From the NCBI RefSeq assembly GCF_019417665.1, contig NZ_DXUU01000007.1, positions 13,670 to 77,669 of the forward strand: 64,000 bases of DNA, in the 5' to 3' direction. Below the pieces are notes generated by a model, which ran no database searches, was not told the DNA's origin, and saw nothing but the letters and a program-made list of their open reading frames with translations. This DNA comes from Ruminococcus sp. (GTDB taxonomy: Bacteria; Bacillota; Clostridia; Oscillospirales; Ruminococcaceae). Positions within the stretch are counted from its first letter, which is position 1; each line of letters begins with the position of its first letter. Made by a program: the position numbers and the translations under genes. Below are positions 41,894 through 50,690 of the stretch, in pieces.

Positions 41894-41922
41894 GATAACC
41901 AATTATTCTGTTTATATAAGCA

Positions 41923-41954
41923 AAAAACGGAACTGTTCGTGCAGTTCCGTTTTT
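41923..41954 (+). terminator. Terminator of lon-engB-lysA
   Basis: A perfect 13-bp inverted repeat (41923-41935 with 41942-41954) with a six-base loop; the 3' arm ends in five Ts. Confidence 0.93.
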
Positions 41955-41999
41955 GTTTGTAATTTAGACCTCTGACCAGGTTGGGGTAGAAAAGCTTTA

Positions 42000-42120
42000 G
42001 AGCATGTTCGCATAAAATATTTGTGCGGATTTTCGAGTAGTTTTTTTACGCATACAAGGGAAAAATGTAGATAGGATTTCGCCTGGCAAGAATTTTTAAC
42101 GCAGTAGGCATGAAATCTTA
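42000..42120. repeat. Possible degenerate relative of the 161-bp element
   Basis: This gene-free stretch begins GAGCATGTTCGCAT, close to the end of the 16431-16591 element, and a segment at about 42020-42045 (TTTGTG, GGATTT, CGAGTA) resembles the inverted interior of that element. No matching right end is visible, so relatedness is tentative. Confidence 0.3.
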
Positions 42121-42134
42121 GATCGACCTATTAG

Positions 42135-42211
42135 TGGCGTTCCTGAGGTGATTCGAACACCCGACCTGCCGCTTAGGAGGCGGCCGCTCTATCCAGCTGA
42201 GCTACAGGAAC
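42135..42211 (-). tRNA. tRNA-Arg (anticodon CCU)
   Basis: The minus strand folds as a full cloverleaf: a 7-bp acceptor (GTTCCTG with CAGGAAC), a 4-bp D stem GCTC/GAGC, a 5-bp anticodon stem GCCGC/GCGGC around a loop CTCCTAA giving anticodon CCU, and a T arm with TTCGAAT. Discriminator G is followed by an encoded CCA (42135-42137). It reads the AGG codon. It lies 56 bases after pyrE on the same strand and is probably released from that transcript. Confidence 0.95.
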
Positions 42212-42267
42212 ATTTGCCGGGCGTGTGCTCGGCAATCTGCAATATGCACAGAATATGTATGAATGAA

Positions 42268-42924
42268 TTAAGACACACCGTATTCCTTGCGGTATGCCAA
42301 CATCGCATCCAGATGCTCCTGACCGGGTATAACACCATCACGGATCGCCTGGATAATATCTTCCATGGTAACGATAGCATAGACCGGAACGCCGTATTTT
42401 TCATAGACGGTCTGTACCGCAGACTGATTTCCCTCTAGCGCACATTCCATGCGGTCAACAGTAATGACCATGCCTGTAATGTCAACATCGGCGGCAGCCT
42501 TGAGTTTGGGATAAACCTCAGCCATTGCCTTTCCAGAAGTCATGACGTCCTCAATGATAACGACTTTTTCGCCGTCTGTGAGCTGCTTTCCTACAAACAT
42601 GCCGCCCTCGCCATGATCTTTGACTTCCTTGCGGTCGAAACAGAAATTCACGGTTTTCTGGTATTTGTCCGCCAGAGCCACTGCCGCAGCTGCCGCCAGG
42701 GGAATGCCCTTATATGCAGGACCGAAGAGGGTCTCCACCGGGATATTGTGTTCTTCAATGCAGGCGGCATAGTACCGTCCCAGTTTCATGAGCTGGGAAC
42801 CGTTGTGATAATTACCAGCATTGATGAAATAGGGTGCCTGTCTGCCGCTTTTCAGGGTAAAGCTGCCGAACGTCAACACACCGCAGTCCACCATAAACCG
42901 CAGAAATGATTCTTTGTATGTCAT
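42268..42924 (-). CDS. pyrE: Orotate phosphoribosyltransferase
   Basis: A 218-residue enzyme that makes OMP from orotate and PRPP. It has the family start (FGSFTLKSGRQAPYFINAG), the FGPAYKGIPLAA loop, FDRKEVKDHGEGG and the PRPP motif VVIIEDVMTSGKA. The ATG at 42924 has AAGGAG upstream; the frame is open 13 codons further without a site. It stands alone, away from other pyrimidine genes, with a promoter at 42984-43012. Confidence 0.95.
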   Translation of the reverse strand: MTYKESFLRFMVDCGVLTFGSFTLKSGRQAPYFINAGNYHNGSQLMKLGRYYAACIEEHNIPVETLFGPAYKGIPLAAAAAVALADKYQKTVNFCFDRKEVKDHGEGGMFVGKQLTDGEKVVIIEDVMTSGKAMAEVYPKLKAAADVDITGMVITVDRMECALEGNQSAVQTVYEKYGVPVYAIVTMEDIIQAIRDGVIPGQEHLDAMLAYRKEYGVS

Positions 42925-42983
42925 ATGGATTCTCCTTTTTCGTTTCAGCCGCCGCAAATACATCCGGCTACTTTCTGTCTTTT

Positions 42984-43012
42984 ATTATATCGTTTTTTTG
43001 GGGTGATGTCAA
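42984..43012 (-). promoter_or_regulatory. SigA-type promoter of pyrE
   Basis: Minus-strand TTGACA (43007-43012) and TATAAT (42984-42989), spacer 17, both perfect. Confidence 0.9.
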
Positions 43013-43038
43013 GAGGTAAATTCGGAACGTTCATGATA

Positions 43039-44274
43039 TCAATCATATCGTTCGTCAATGACACGGGCGGTTTTCTTAGTGCTCCGGGGAAGAAGCCCAA
43101 TTTCAACGACTTTTACAATAGGAGTAAATCCGATGCGGCTTTTTACCTTTTCGGCAATGCGCTTGCTCAGGTCTGTAAAATCCACTGAACCGGTGGTTTC
43201 CACATAGATGCGCATCGTGTCTTTTCCGTCCAGATGGGAGATGCGAATCTGGTATTCACTGGAGATCTCCGGGAATGTCCCCAGTACTTCTTCGATCTGA
43301 CTAGGGAATACATTGACACCCTTGATCTTCATCATATCGTCAGTTCTTCCCAGGATCGTGTCAATTCTCGGGAATTTACTGCCGCAGGGACAGTCGCCGG
43401 GGATAATTCTGGACAGATCGTGGGTTCTGTAGCGGATGAGCGGTGCTCCCTCTTTCACCAAAGTGGTGATCACGATCTCGCCGATCTCGCCGTCGGGCAG
43501 ATTCTTGCCGGTCACCGGATCGATGATCTCCAGATAGATGAAGTCATCCCAGTAGTGCATCCCGTGGTTTTCTGAACAGCTGATGCCGATGCCAGGGCCG
43601 TAGATCTCTGTCAGTCCGTAGATGTCGTACAGTTCAATGCCAAGCTCTGTGGAGATACGCTTCCGCATTTTCTCGCTCCAGCGTTCCGAACCGATGACGC
43701 CCTTTTTCAGGTGGATCTTATCCTTGATGCCACGCTTCTGGATCTCTTCCGCCAGGAGCAGAGCATAGGAGGAGGTGGAACAGAGCACAGTACTCTTCAT
43801 ATCCATCATCATCTGGAGCTGTTTGTCTGTATTGCCGGGACCCATGGGGATCACCATTGCCCCCAGCTTTTCTGCACCATTCTGGAAACCGATACCAGCT
43901 GTCCATAAACCGTAGCCCGGTGTTACCTGGATACGATCCATGGGGGTGATACCTGCCATTTCATAGCAGCGCTTGAACTGGATTGCCCAGTCGTCCACAT
44001 CCTTTGCAGTGTAGGGAATAATGACCGGGGTACCCGTAGTGCCGGAGGAAGAATGGATGCGGACGATTTCCTCTTCTGGGGCAGTCATCAGTCCCAAGGG
44101 ATAGGCGTCACGCAGATCTTTCTTTTCGGAAAAGGGAAGTTTTTCGAATTCTTCCGGGGAATGTATCGCAGAGACACCGGCATCCTCCAGCTTTTTTCCG
44201 TAGAAGCTGTTGGAACGAAGCAGTGCCTGAATACGGCCGTTGACAAGGGTCAATTGTTCATCCGTAATTTTCAT
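43039..44274 (-). CDS. paaK: Phenylacetate-CoA ligase linked to ior module 2
   Basis: A 411-residue PaaK-type ligase of the ANL superfamily, which joins phenylacetate or related aryl acids to CoA. The nucleotide loop is SSSGTTGTP (75-83); YGLTEIYGPG, RYRTHDL and the C-terminal KIKGVNVFPSQIEEVL are typical. The start at 44274 has AAAGGA about 12 bases upstream; the open frame extends 31 codons further without support. It follows iorB copy 2 by about 105 bases. In this setting it could run towards ATP formation from aryl-acetyl-CoA or scavenge aryl acids; direction is not evident. Confidence 0.92.
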   Translation of the reverse strand: MKITDEQLTLVNGRIQALLRSNSFYGKKLEDAGVSAIHSPEEFEKLPFSEKKDLRDAYPLGLMTAPEEEIVRIHSSSGTTGTPVIIPYTAKDVDDWAIQFKRCYEMAGITPMDRIQVTPGYGLWTAGIGFQNGAEKLGAMVIPMGPGNTDKQLQMMMDMKSTVLCSTSSYALLLAEEIQKRGIKDKIHLKKGVIGSERWSEKMRKRISTELGIELYDIYGLTEIYGPGIGISCSENHGMHYWDDFIYLEIIDPVTGKNLPDGEIGEIVITTLVKEGAPLIRYRTHDLSRIIPGDCPCGSKFPRIDTILGRTDDMMKIKGVNVFPSQIEEVLGTFPEISSEYQIRISHLDGKDTMRIYVETTGSVDFTDLSKRIAEKVKSRIGFTPIVKVVEIGLLPRSTKKTARVIDERYD

Positions 44275-44379
44275 AATAAATAAAGAGTCCTTTCTTGCAC
44301 AAAAATCTAGAAAACGAACAGTATAAAGTATTTGAACAACAACGCACAAAAAAGAGTGCACTATCAAATCTCACAATTC

Positions 44380-44967
44380 TCACGAAACAAGAAACTGTTC
44401 CGCCGCATCCAACGCTTTGCAATTCAATGCATAAAATTGTGGCTTTCCGGTTTTCTGCACCGCTTCCTTGATATCCTTAAGAGAAAATGGCAGACAACCG
44501 CTCTGGATCGCAGCACCCAGCATAACCATATTCAACACTTTGGGCGAACCGATCTCCCGACAAGCCTTGTCTCCGTCCAGCATCACCAGATGCTTGACGT
44601 GGGCTTTCAGATAGGCGACCATTTCTGTGCCGTCATAGGTCTCACCGCCCAGTGCCGCTGTTACTGGCAGGATGGGGTGGGAATTCAAGATCACAGTACC
44701 ATCAGACTTCAGATAGGGCAGCATGCGGACGGTTTCCGCCGGCTCAAAGCCGATCATGAGATCTGCCGTTCCCTCGGGGAACATAGGGCAGTAGAGCCCT
44801 TCGCCTGTGCGCAGAAAACTGAATACACTGCCGCCTTTTTGTGCCATACCAATGGTCTCGGCACTCATAACAGGGATATTCTTTGCCATAGAGGCAGCAG
44901 CAATCAGCTTCGAAGTCAGGACAATACCCTGACCGCCTACGCCGCAGAGGAGAATATTTTTATGCAT
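44380..44967 (-). CDS. iorB: Indolepyruvate:ferredoxin oxidoreductase beta subunit, copy 2
   Basis: A 195-residue IorB starting HKNILLCGVGGQGIVLTSKL with the later ETIGMAQKGGSVFSFLR signature. The start at 44967 overlaps the iorA stop by eight bases; the frame is open upstream inside iorA. It differs widely in sequence from the copy at 12682-13281, so the two are not a recent duplication. It forms the second subunit with IorA copy 2. Confidence 0.92.
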   Translation of the reverse strand: MHKNILLCGVGGQGIVLTSKLIAAASMAKNIPVMSAETIGMAQKGGSVFSFLRTGEGLYCPMFPEGTADLMIGFEPAETVRMLPYLKSDGTVILNSHPILPVTAALGGETYDGTEMVAYLKAHVKHLVMLDGDKACREIGSPKVLNMVMLGAAIQSGCLPFSLKDIKEAVQKTGKPQFYALNCKALDAAEQFLVS

Positions 44968-46774
44968 GACAGTCACCTCCGATGGCATTTGTAGGACATA
45001 CCTGTGTGCAGACGCCGCATCCCGTGCAAAGTGCCTGTTCGATCTGCACTTTGCCTTGACGCAGAATGATTCCCGGACAGCCCAGGGTGCGGATACATTT
45101 TTTGCACTGGATGCACTTGTCTTCATCTACAATCATAGGCGCAGCCGGCTTGATGAGTACAGCGCAGGGGGACTGGAAAATAATCGCCTTGACGCCGTCC
45201 TGCGCTGCTACACGTTTCACGCAGTCGATGGCTTCGGACAGATGCAGGGGGTTGACCGTTTCCACTGTTTTTACCCCGATACCCCGGAGCACCGCTTCCA
45301 TGTTGACCTTTTCTACTATCTCACCCATCATGGTGCGTCCTGTGCCGGGATGGGGCTGGTGTCCTGTCATGGCTGTGGTGGAATTATCCAGAATGACCAG
45401 CGTCATATTCGCCTGGTTGTACACAGCGTTGACTACACCGGTAATGGCAGATGCGAAGAACGTGGAATCACCCACAAAGGCAAAACATGTGGTATCTGGT
45501 TCGATTTTCCCGATGCCCTGGGTCATATTCACCCCAGCACCCATGCAGAGACAGGTGTCTACCATATCCAGAGGCATGGCGTTCCCCAAGGTATAACAGC
45601 CGATATCACCGCAGAATACGGTCTTTTTTCCTTTCATCGCCTCTTTTACTGCAAAGAAAGATGCTCTATGAGGACATCCGGCACAGAGTACCGGCGGACG
45701 GACAGGCAGCTTGGGCGGTGCATCTGGTACAGCTGTTTCGGATTGTTCCCACCCCAGAAAGGCGGCGAGATTTTTTGTAACACTGCCGCAATTGTTCTCT
45801 CCGGCAGGCTGTACATCCTGAGTCAGCTTGCCGCGGATCCGAGTGGGCAGATGGTACTTGCCGCAGATATAGGTTAGTTCTCGTTCGATGACCGGATCCA
45901 GTTCCTCAATACACAGCACCTCGTCCAGTCCTTCCAGAAATGCCAGAGCTGCCTTTTCCGGAAAGGGGAAAGGTGTGGCGACTTTGAATATCCTGGGGGA
46001 TTCCTTGTCTCGGAGGGATTCCATGGTGTAGGAATAGCTGATGCCATGAGTGGCAATGCCCTTTTTGCACGCTGGATCAGCCGCCGGAATGATTTGATTT
46101 CCGGCATAGGCGGAGAATACGTCAGACAGATCAACGTTGCGCTGTTCGATATGAATATGACTGTTGTAGGACAGTTTCGGAAAAATGACCCATTTGGAGG
46201 AATCCTTTATAAAGCCCTCTGGTGCATTGACCAGATATTCCACCGGATCCTTGACCTGAATCGAAGTGTAGCCGTGACAGACTCTTGTGGTGGGACGGAA
46301 CAGCACCGGGGTGTGGTACTGCTCCGAGTAGGTGAAAGCGTCCTGGATCATGTCATACGCCTCCTGCACGCCGGATGGGTCAAAGCAGGGAAGCTTGGAA
46401 AATGCGGCAAAATGCCGGGTGTCCTGTTCCGTCTGGGAAGAAATGGGACCGGGATCGTCGGCAACCAGAATAACCATGCCGCCCTTAACGCCGATATACG
46501 CCAGACTCATGAGAGGGTCGGATGCTACGTTCAGCCCGACCTGTTTCATTGTCACCATGGTTCTTGCGCCGCAGTAGGATGCGCCGGCGGCAAGCTCAAG
46601 GGCAGCTTTTTCGTTGACAGACCATTCCACATAGATGCTGCCGGGATTGTGTTTCGCTGTTGTTTCCAGCACCTCAGTGGACGGCGTTCCGGGATAACCG
46701 GATATCAGATTGAGACCTGCTGCCACAGCACCCATGGCTATGGCGGCATTACCCATTAAAAATTCAGTGTGCAT
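44960..46774 (-). CDS. iorA: Indolepyruvate:ferredoxin oxidoreductase alpha subunit, copy 2
   Basis: A 604-residue IorA. The start is LMGNAAIAMGAVAAGLN and LISGYPGTPSTEV; the TPP domain has CAGCPHRASF, GDIGCYTLG, CLCMGAGVNM and GDSTFFASA; two 4Fe-4S motifs close the protein (CIQCKKCIRTLGCP and CTGCGVCTQVCP). AAGGAAA precedes the ATG and a promoter lies at 46844-46872. It heads iorA-iorB-paaK. Compared with copy 1 it is similar in layout but clearly diverged, suggesting different aryl-pyruvate preference. Confidence 0.94.
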   Translation of the reverse strand: MHTEFLMGNAAIAMGAVAAGLNLISGYPGTPSTEVLETTAKHNPGSIYVEWSVNEKAALELAAGASYCGARTMVTMKQVGLNVASDPLMSLAYIGVKGGMVILVADDPGPISSQTEQDTRHFAAFSKLPCFDPSGVQEAYDMIQDAFTYSEQYHTPVLFRPTTRVCHGYTSIQVKDPVEYLVNAPEGFIKDSSKWVIFPKLSYNSHIHIEQRNVDLSDVFSAYAGNQIIPAADPACKKGIATHGISYSYTMESLRDKESPRIFKVATPFPFPEKAALAFLEGLDEVLCIEELDPVIERELTYICGKYHLPTRIRGKLTQDVQPAGENNCGSVTKNLAAFLGWEQSETAVPDAPPKLPVRPPVLCAGCPHRASFFAVKEAMKGKKTVFCGDIGCYTLGNAMPLDMVDTCLCMGAGVNMTQGIGKIEPDTTCFAFVGDSTFFASAITGVVNAVYNQANMTLVILDNSTTAMTGHQPHPGTGRTMMGEIVEKVNMEAVLRGIGVKTVETVNPLHLSEAIDCVKRVAAQDGVKAIIFQSPCAVLIKPAAPMIVDEDKCIQCKKCIRTLGCPGIILRQGKVQIEQALCTGCGVCTQVCPTNAIGGDCHA

Positions 46775-46843
46775 CTTGTTATTTCCTTTTTAATTGATAA
46801 AGTGATACGGCGGCGCAGAAAATGCGTGCATATCTCATATATC

Positions 46844-46872
46844 ATTATAGACGAAATTTTTAGTGAAGTCAA
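46844..46872 (-). promoter_or_regulatory. SigA-type promoter of ior operon 2
   Basis: Minus-strand TTGACT (46867-46872) and TATAAT (46844-46849), spacer 17. Leader about 60 bases. Confidence 0.85.
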
Positions 46873-46908
46873 GTGCTTCCTAAAATACGCATGAAAAACA
46901 GTGGGTTT

Positions 46909-46960
46909 AAGGCAATGCCGTATGGGTATTGCCTTATCGGGTAAAGTGTTTGTTTTACCC
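46909..46960. promoter_or_regulatory. Two inverted repeats between ior operon 2 and comFC
   Basis: A hairpin of 11 pairs with one G-U (46909-46919 with 46925-46935, loop GTATG) is followed by GGGTAAA/TTTACCC (46939-46945 with 46954-46960), which touches the -35 of the comFC promoter. Neither has a T-run, so they are more likely operators or structured DNA than terminators. Confidence 0.45.
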
Positions 46961-46962
46961 AT

Positions 46963-46991
46963 TTGCATTTCCATGAATTTTATGTTATAAT
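46963..46991 (+). promoter_or_regulatory. SigA-type promoter of comFC
   Basis: TTGCAT (46963-46968) and TATAAT (46986-46991), spacer 17. Confidence 0.75.
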
Positions 46992-47022
46992 AGAGCAACA
47001 AGCTATGGAAAGAGGTGGAGAA

Positions 47023-47820
47023 ATGCCAGACGAACTGCGCCATATTAGAAAATGCTGGATGTTTTTGATAAATTTGATCTATCCAAATGTTTGTCCATGC
47101 TGCGGCAGCCCGATCTCCTGGCGGCAGTATCTTTGCGATACCTGTATTGCCGCCATTACCGTTCCGGCGGAGACATTCTGTGCCGGCTGCGGAAAACCTC
47201 TGGAAACCTGTCTCTGCGGAAATGATCTGGCATATGACCATGCGCTGGTAGTCACATCGTATGAGGAGATCGCCCGGAAAGGCGTGATTTCCCTCAAGGC
47301 TGCCGAGAGTCTGCAATTCGGCTGGTATTGCGGCGAGGTGTTGGGAAAACGTGTTCTGGCAGATGCACGACTGCGTACCTATGACTGTATTGTTCCGGTT
47401 CCCATGGCAAGGCGAAAAAAGTGGAAACGCTGCTGCAATCCGGCTGAAGTTATCGCAAAGGAACTGGCATCAGTGACAAGGATTCCTATGTGGACGGATC
47501 TTCTCCTGGACAGCGGCAGAGGTGCAGTGCAGCATACGCTTACTGCAAAGCAGCGTCGGGAAAATGTCTCCCATTTTTCTGCCCGGCAGAAAGATCTCAA
47601 AGGCTATCGGATCCTTCTGTGCGACGATGTTTTGACAACGGGCAGTACCTTGAACCGCTGCGCTGCACTGTTGAGAGCCTGTGGTGCAGAAACAGTGACA
47701 GTTGCAGTGGCTGCTTCCACCCGACTTCGGAATTCTTCTGACATTACATCAAAAAACATAACCATAAAAATGGATGACATGCACAAAGAGCCTATTTCGA
47801 CCGAAAGGAAACGAAAATGA
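47023..47820 (+). CDS. comFC: ComF/ComFC-family phosphoribosyltransferase-like protein
   Basis: A 265-residue ComFC protein. The N-terminal double zinc-finger-like region has CPCCG, CDTC, CAGCG and CLCG pairs. The phosphoribosyltransferase fold follows with FGWYCGEVLG, IVPVPMARRKKWKR and the PRPP loop ILLCDDVLTTGST. ComFC takes part in DNA uptake or in processing of incoming single-stranded DNA in competent bacteria; no other com gene is nearby. GAGGTGGAG precedes the ATG at 47023. Its stop overlaps the antiporter start by four bases. Confidence 0.9.
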   Translation: MPDELRHIRKCWMFLINLIYPNVCPCCGSPISWRQYLCDTCIAAITVPAETFCAGCGKPLETCLCGNDLAYDHALVVTSYEEIARKGVISLKAAESLQFGWYCGEVLGKRVLADARLRTYDCIVPVPMARRKKWKRCCNPAEVIAKELASVTRIPMWTDLLLDSGRGAVQHTLTAKQRRENVSHFSARQKDLKGYRILLCDDVLTTGSTLNRCAALLRACGAETVTVAVAASTRLRNSSDITSKNITIKMDDMHKEPISTERKRK

Positions 47821-49418
47821 ATTTGATCCTGCTGCTTCTCTCACTTGTGATGATCGCCTGCATTCTTTGCAATAAGCTGACCAGCAAGGTGGGTATTCCC
47901 GTACTGCTTGCTTTTCTGGCGGTGGGTATGCTTTGTGGCATTGACGGGGTGCTTGGCATTGCTTTCGATGATTTTACCATGACAGAAAATCTTTGTACCG
48001 TGGCGTTGATCTTCATCATTTTTTATGGTGGTTTCGGAACAAAATGGAGCGCCGCAAAACCAGTTGCCGGAAAGGCAGTGCTGCTTTCCACCCTGGGCGT
48101 GTTTCTGACGGCATTTGCTATGGGTGCATTTTGTCACTTTGCCCTACATACAGCATGGCTGGAGAGTATGCTCATCGGCGCCGTTCTCAGTTCTACAGAT
48201 GCTGCCTCCGTCTTTTCTATTCTCCGTTCCAAAAAACTGAACCTGAAATATGGCACAGCTTCGCTTTTGGAAGTGGAAAGCGGCAGTAATGACCCGGTCG
48301 CCTATCTGATGACCACGGTGATCCTGACCATGATGACATCTGACATTACCACCGGGCGTATGCTTTATATGATATTCGCTCAGATCGTCTACGGCGTGGG
48401 CATTGGTGCGCTGCTGGCGTTGTGTACCGTCTTTTTCCTGCGCCGATTCCGGTTTGATACATCAGGCTTTGATATGGTATTCATGCTTGCGGTGGCGATC
48501 TTGTCCTATGTCCTGCCGGTACTGGTAGGTGGAAACGGTTATCTGAGCGCCTATATTGCCGGTATTATTTTAGGAAATGCTAAGATACCAAACAAGAAAA
48601 AACAGGTACATTTCTTTGATGGTATTACCAGTCTTATGCAACTCATGGTCTTTTTCCTACTGGGGCTGCTGTGCACCCCCACCAATCTGGTGCGTGTGAT
48701 CCTTTCGGCACTTGCCATTGCCGTCGTTTTGACATTTGTGGCACGTCCGCTGGTGGTGGCATTGCTGCTGGCACCGTTCCGTTCGAAAATACGACAACAG
48801 CTTTTGGTCTCCTGGGCAGGGCTTCGTGGTGCAACTTCTGCTATTTTCGCACTGACTGCCGTTGCCGGGGGTGCTGTGCTGGAATATGACCTGTTCCATC
48901 TGGTATTCTGCGTAGTACTCTTCTCCATTGCTTTGCAGGGAACGCTTCTTCCTATGGTTTCCAGAAAGCTGGACATGATTGACGAGACCGTAGATGTGCT
49001 CAGAACGTTTAATGACTATACGGAACAGAAAGAGCTTCAGTTGCTGCGGCTGTCCCTGGAATCGGGGAACAGTTGGATCGGTGCGGCGGTAAGCAGTCTT
49101 TCACTGCCGCCGGATACTATCCTCGCCACCATTCTTCGGGGAACGGATAACATTGTTCCTCGTGGGGATACCATCTTGCAGGAAGGGGATATTGCTGTGT
49201 TGGCGGCAGGGCACTGTAAAGAGAAGATGCAGAAGATCCAGCTGTGCGAACTGTCCATTCCGCCGGAGCACAGCTGGAACGGCAAGCGGCTGGCAGATCT
49301 GAAACTGCCGCCGGAAGAACTGATCGTTCTGATTCGTCGTGGGAAGGAAACCGTGATTCCCCAGGGTGACACTGTCATCTGTCCAGAGGATGTGCTGGTT
49401 ATGTATGACCATAATTAA
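47817..49418 (+). CDS. K+/H+ antiporter of the NhaP2/CPA1 type
   Basis: A 533-residue cation:proton antiporter. About twelve membrane segments span 1-390, with the ion-binding motifs SSTDAASVF and ESGSNDPVAYL (the conserved ND pair) and WAGLRGATSAIFAL late in the domain. The cytoplasmic part (about 410-533) holds two TrkA_C-like domains (GDTILQEGDIAVLAAG and GDTVICPEDVLVMYD), a mark of NhaP2/CvrA potassium-proton exchangers that sense ligands. Overlaps comFC by four bases (ATGA). Ion choice between K+ and Na+ is inferred from the TrkA_C domains. Confidence 0.9.
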   Translation: MNLILLLLSLVMIACILCNKLTSKVGIPVLLAFLAVGMLCGIDGVLGIAFDDFTMTENLCTVALIFIIFYGGFGTKWSAAKPVAGKAVLLSTLGVFLTAFAMGAFCHFALHTAWLESMLIGAVLSSTDAASVFSILRSKKLNLKYGTASLLEVESGSNDPVAYLMTTVILTMMTSDITTGRMLYMIFAQIVYGVGIGALLALCTVFFLRRFRFDTSGFDMVFMLAVAILSYVLPVLVGGNGYLSAYIAGIILGNAKIPNKKKQVHFFDGITSLMQLMVFFLLGLLCTPTNLVRVILSALAIAVVLTFVARPLVVALLLAPFRSKIRQQLLVSWAGLRGATSAIFALTAVAGGAVLEYDLFHLVFCVVLFSIALQGTLLPMVSRKLDMIDETVDVLRTFNDYTEQKELQLLRLSLESGNSWIGAAVSSLSLPPDTILATILRGTDNIVPRGDTILQEGDIAVLAAGHCKEKMQKIQLCELSIPPEHSWNGKRLADLKLPPEELIVLIRRGKETVIPQGDTVICPEDVLVMYDHN

Positions 49419-49464
49419 GTGCATAATGTATAATAAATTACAAATTTGAAGGAGATGAGAGAGA

Positions 49465-50466
49465 ATGCGCTCCATATGGCGCAGTATCAATTGGATAAAG
49501 GCGTTGAAAATAACCGTAGGCGCTGTGGCGGCGATCCTGCTTGCGGAAGCCATCGGGCTGCACAATGCGGCGTCTGCCGGGATCATCACCCTGCTGACGG
49601 TACAGAATACCCGGCGTGAAACGGTGCGCAGCAGTATCCGCCGGGTGGCGGCTTTCGGTATCATGACGCTGCTGAGTACGCCTGTATACATGTTCTGCGG
49701 TACAAAGCCATGGTCATTCGGAATTGTTTTGCTGTTTCTGTTGTTGATCTGCTACGGACTGGGCATGGAGGATTCTATCCCCATAAATGCTGTCATGGCA
49801 ACACATTATATGGCGGCAGGCGGTGTAACGCTTGGTATGGTAGGGAATGAGGTACTGCTTCTGCTCATCGGCAGTGGTATCGGTGTCTGTCTCAATTGGT
49901 TCATGCCCCAGAATTTGCAGCAGATCCGAAAAAAGCAGGAGGAACTGGACACGGAGATCAAGGGTATTCTCCAGCGCATGTCCAGGCGGCTGCAGGAGAC
50001 AGACCATACGGGCTATGGTACAGATTGCTTTCAGAGAACAGAGCGTCTTTCAGAGGAACTGCGTCGTGAGGCGGATCTCTTTCTGCAAAACCAGACATGG
50101 CGCAGCGATCTGTATTATATTCGTTACGTGACCATGCGCCGGGAGCAGTGTACGATCTTGCAGGAGATCTACCGGCAGATCATCAAGCTGACTATTGTGC
50201 CAGAACAGGCAAAGCCTTTGTCCAGATTTCTGGCGGAAATTGCATCCCAGTATCATGAGTGCAACGACTGCACTGGACTGCTGGAACGGTTGGAGGATCT
50301 GCACGCTGCCTATCGCAGTGACGCTCTGCCGGAGAACCGGGAGGAATTTGAAAACCGTGCCATACTCTACTGTATCCTGACGGAACTGCGGTCTTTTCTG
50401 GAGATCAAGCAGCGGTTCTATTACTCCTTGCCAGAACAGGAACGGCGGCAGTTTTTTGGGGAATAA
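49465..50466 (+). CDS. Aromatic-acid exporter family (DUF939/FUSC-like) membrane protein
   Basis: A 333-residue protein with an N-terminal membrane half (about 12-145, four to six segments starting LKITVGAVAAILLAEAIGL and containing NAASAGIITLLTVQNTRRET) and a helical cytoplasmic C-terminal half rich in Glu, Arg and Gln. This matches the ArAE_1/DUF939 family of YgaE/YqjA-type proteins. AAGGAG precedes the ATG. Substrate export is a family label; with two ior modules nearby, aryl acids are a reasonable guess but unproven. Confidence 0.82.
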   Translation: MRSIWRSINWIKALKITVGAVAAILLAEAIGLHNAASAGIITLLTVQNTRRETVRSSIRRVAAFGIMTLLSTPVYMFCGTKPWSFGIVLLFLLLICYGLGMEDSIPINAVMATHYMAAGGVTLGMVGNEVLLLLIGSGIGVCLNWFMPQNLQQIRKKQEELDTEIKGILQRMSRRLQETDHTGYGTDCFQRTERLSEELRREADLFLQNQTWRSDLYYIRYVTMRREQCTILQEIYRQIIKLTIVPEQAKPLSRFLAEIASQYHECNDCTGLLERLEDLHAAYRSDALPENREEFENRAILYCILTELRSFLEIKQRFYYSLPEQERRQFFGE

Positions 50467-50476
50467 TATTACCTAT

Positions 50477-50609
50477 TGTAGGGGCGGATATCATCCGCCC
50501 ACCGTATTCTCCACAATTGTACAAATTTGGTGAAACTGTAGAGGCGAACTGCGTTCGCCCGTTGGATTATTTCTGGAAATTTTTTGGGCGAACAAAGTTC
50601 GCCCCTACA
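50477..50609. repeat. Palindromic GTAGGGGCG-type interspersed repeats
   Basis: Three related palindromes lie here: TGTAGGGGCGGAT with an 8-bp stem (50477-50500), TGTAGAGGCGAAC (50537-50560) and its inverted partner ending CGCCCCTACA (50586-50609). The last two form a 73-bp unit, near the size of the 74-bp unit at 15870-15943 with the same TGTAGGG ends. The 224-base gap 50467-50690 otherwise holds only the terminator at 50656-50683. Confidence 0.72.
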
Positions 50610-50655
50610 GTTCACAGAGTTTATCATTTCATAAAATGGATTACCATATCACGAC

Positions 50656-50683
50656 AAAAAGGCGGCTTTCACAAATTGCCGCC
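50656..50683 (-). terminator. Terminator of the secreted Thr/Pro-linker protein gene
   Basis: GGCGGC (50661-50666) and GCCGCC (50678-50683) pair; on the minus strand a run of five Ts follows the stem, eight bases after the gene's stop. Confidence 0.75.
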
Positions 50684-50690
50684 CTCTGTT

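Noticed and set aside
46909..46935. A strong hairpin taken at first for a bidirectional terminator
   Set aside because: There is no T-run on either side, and it lies upstream of both divergent genes rather than after a gene.
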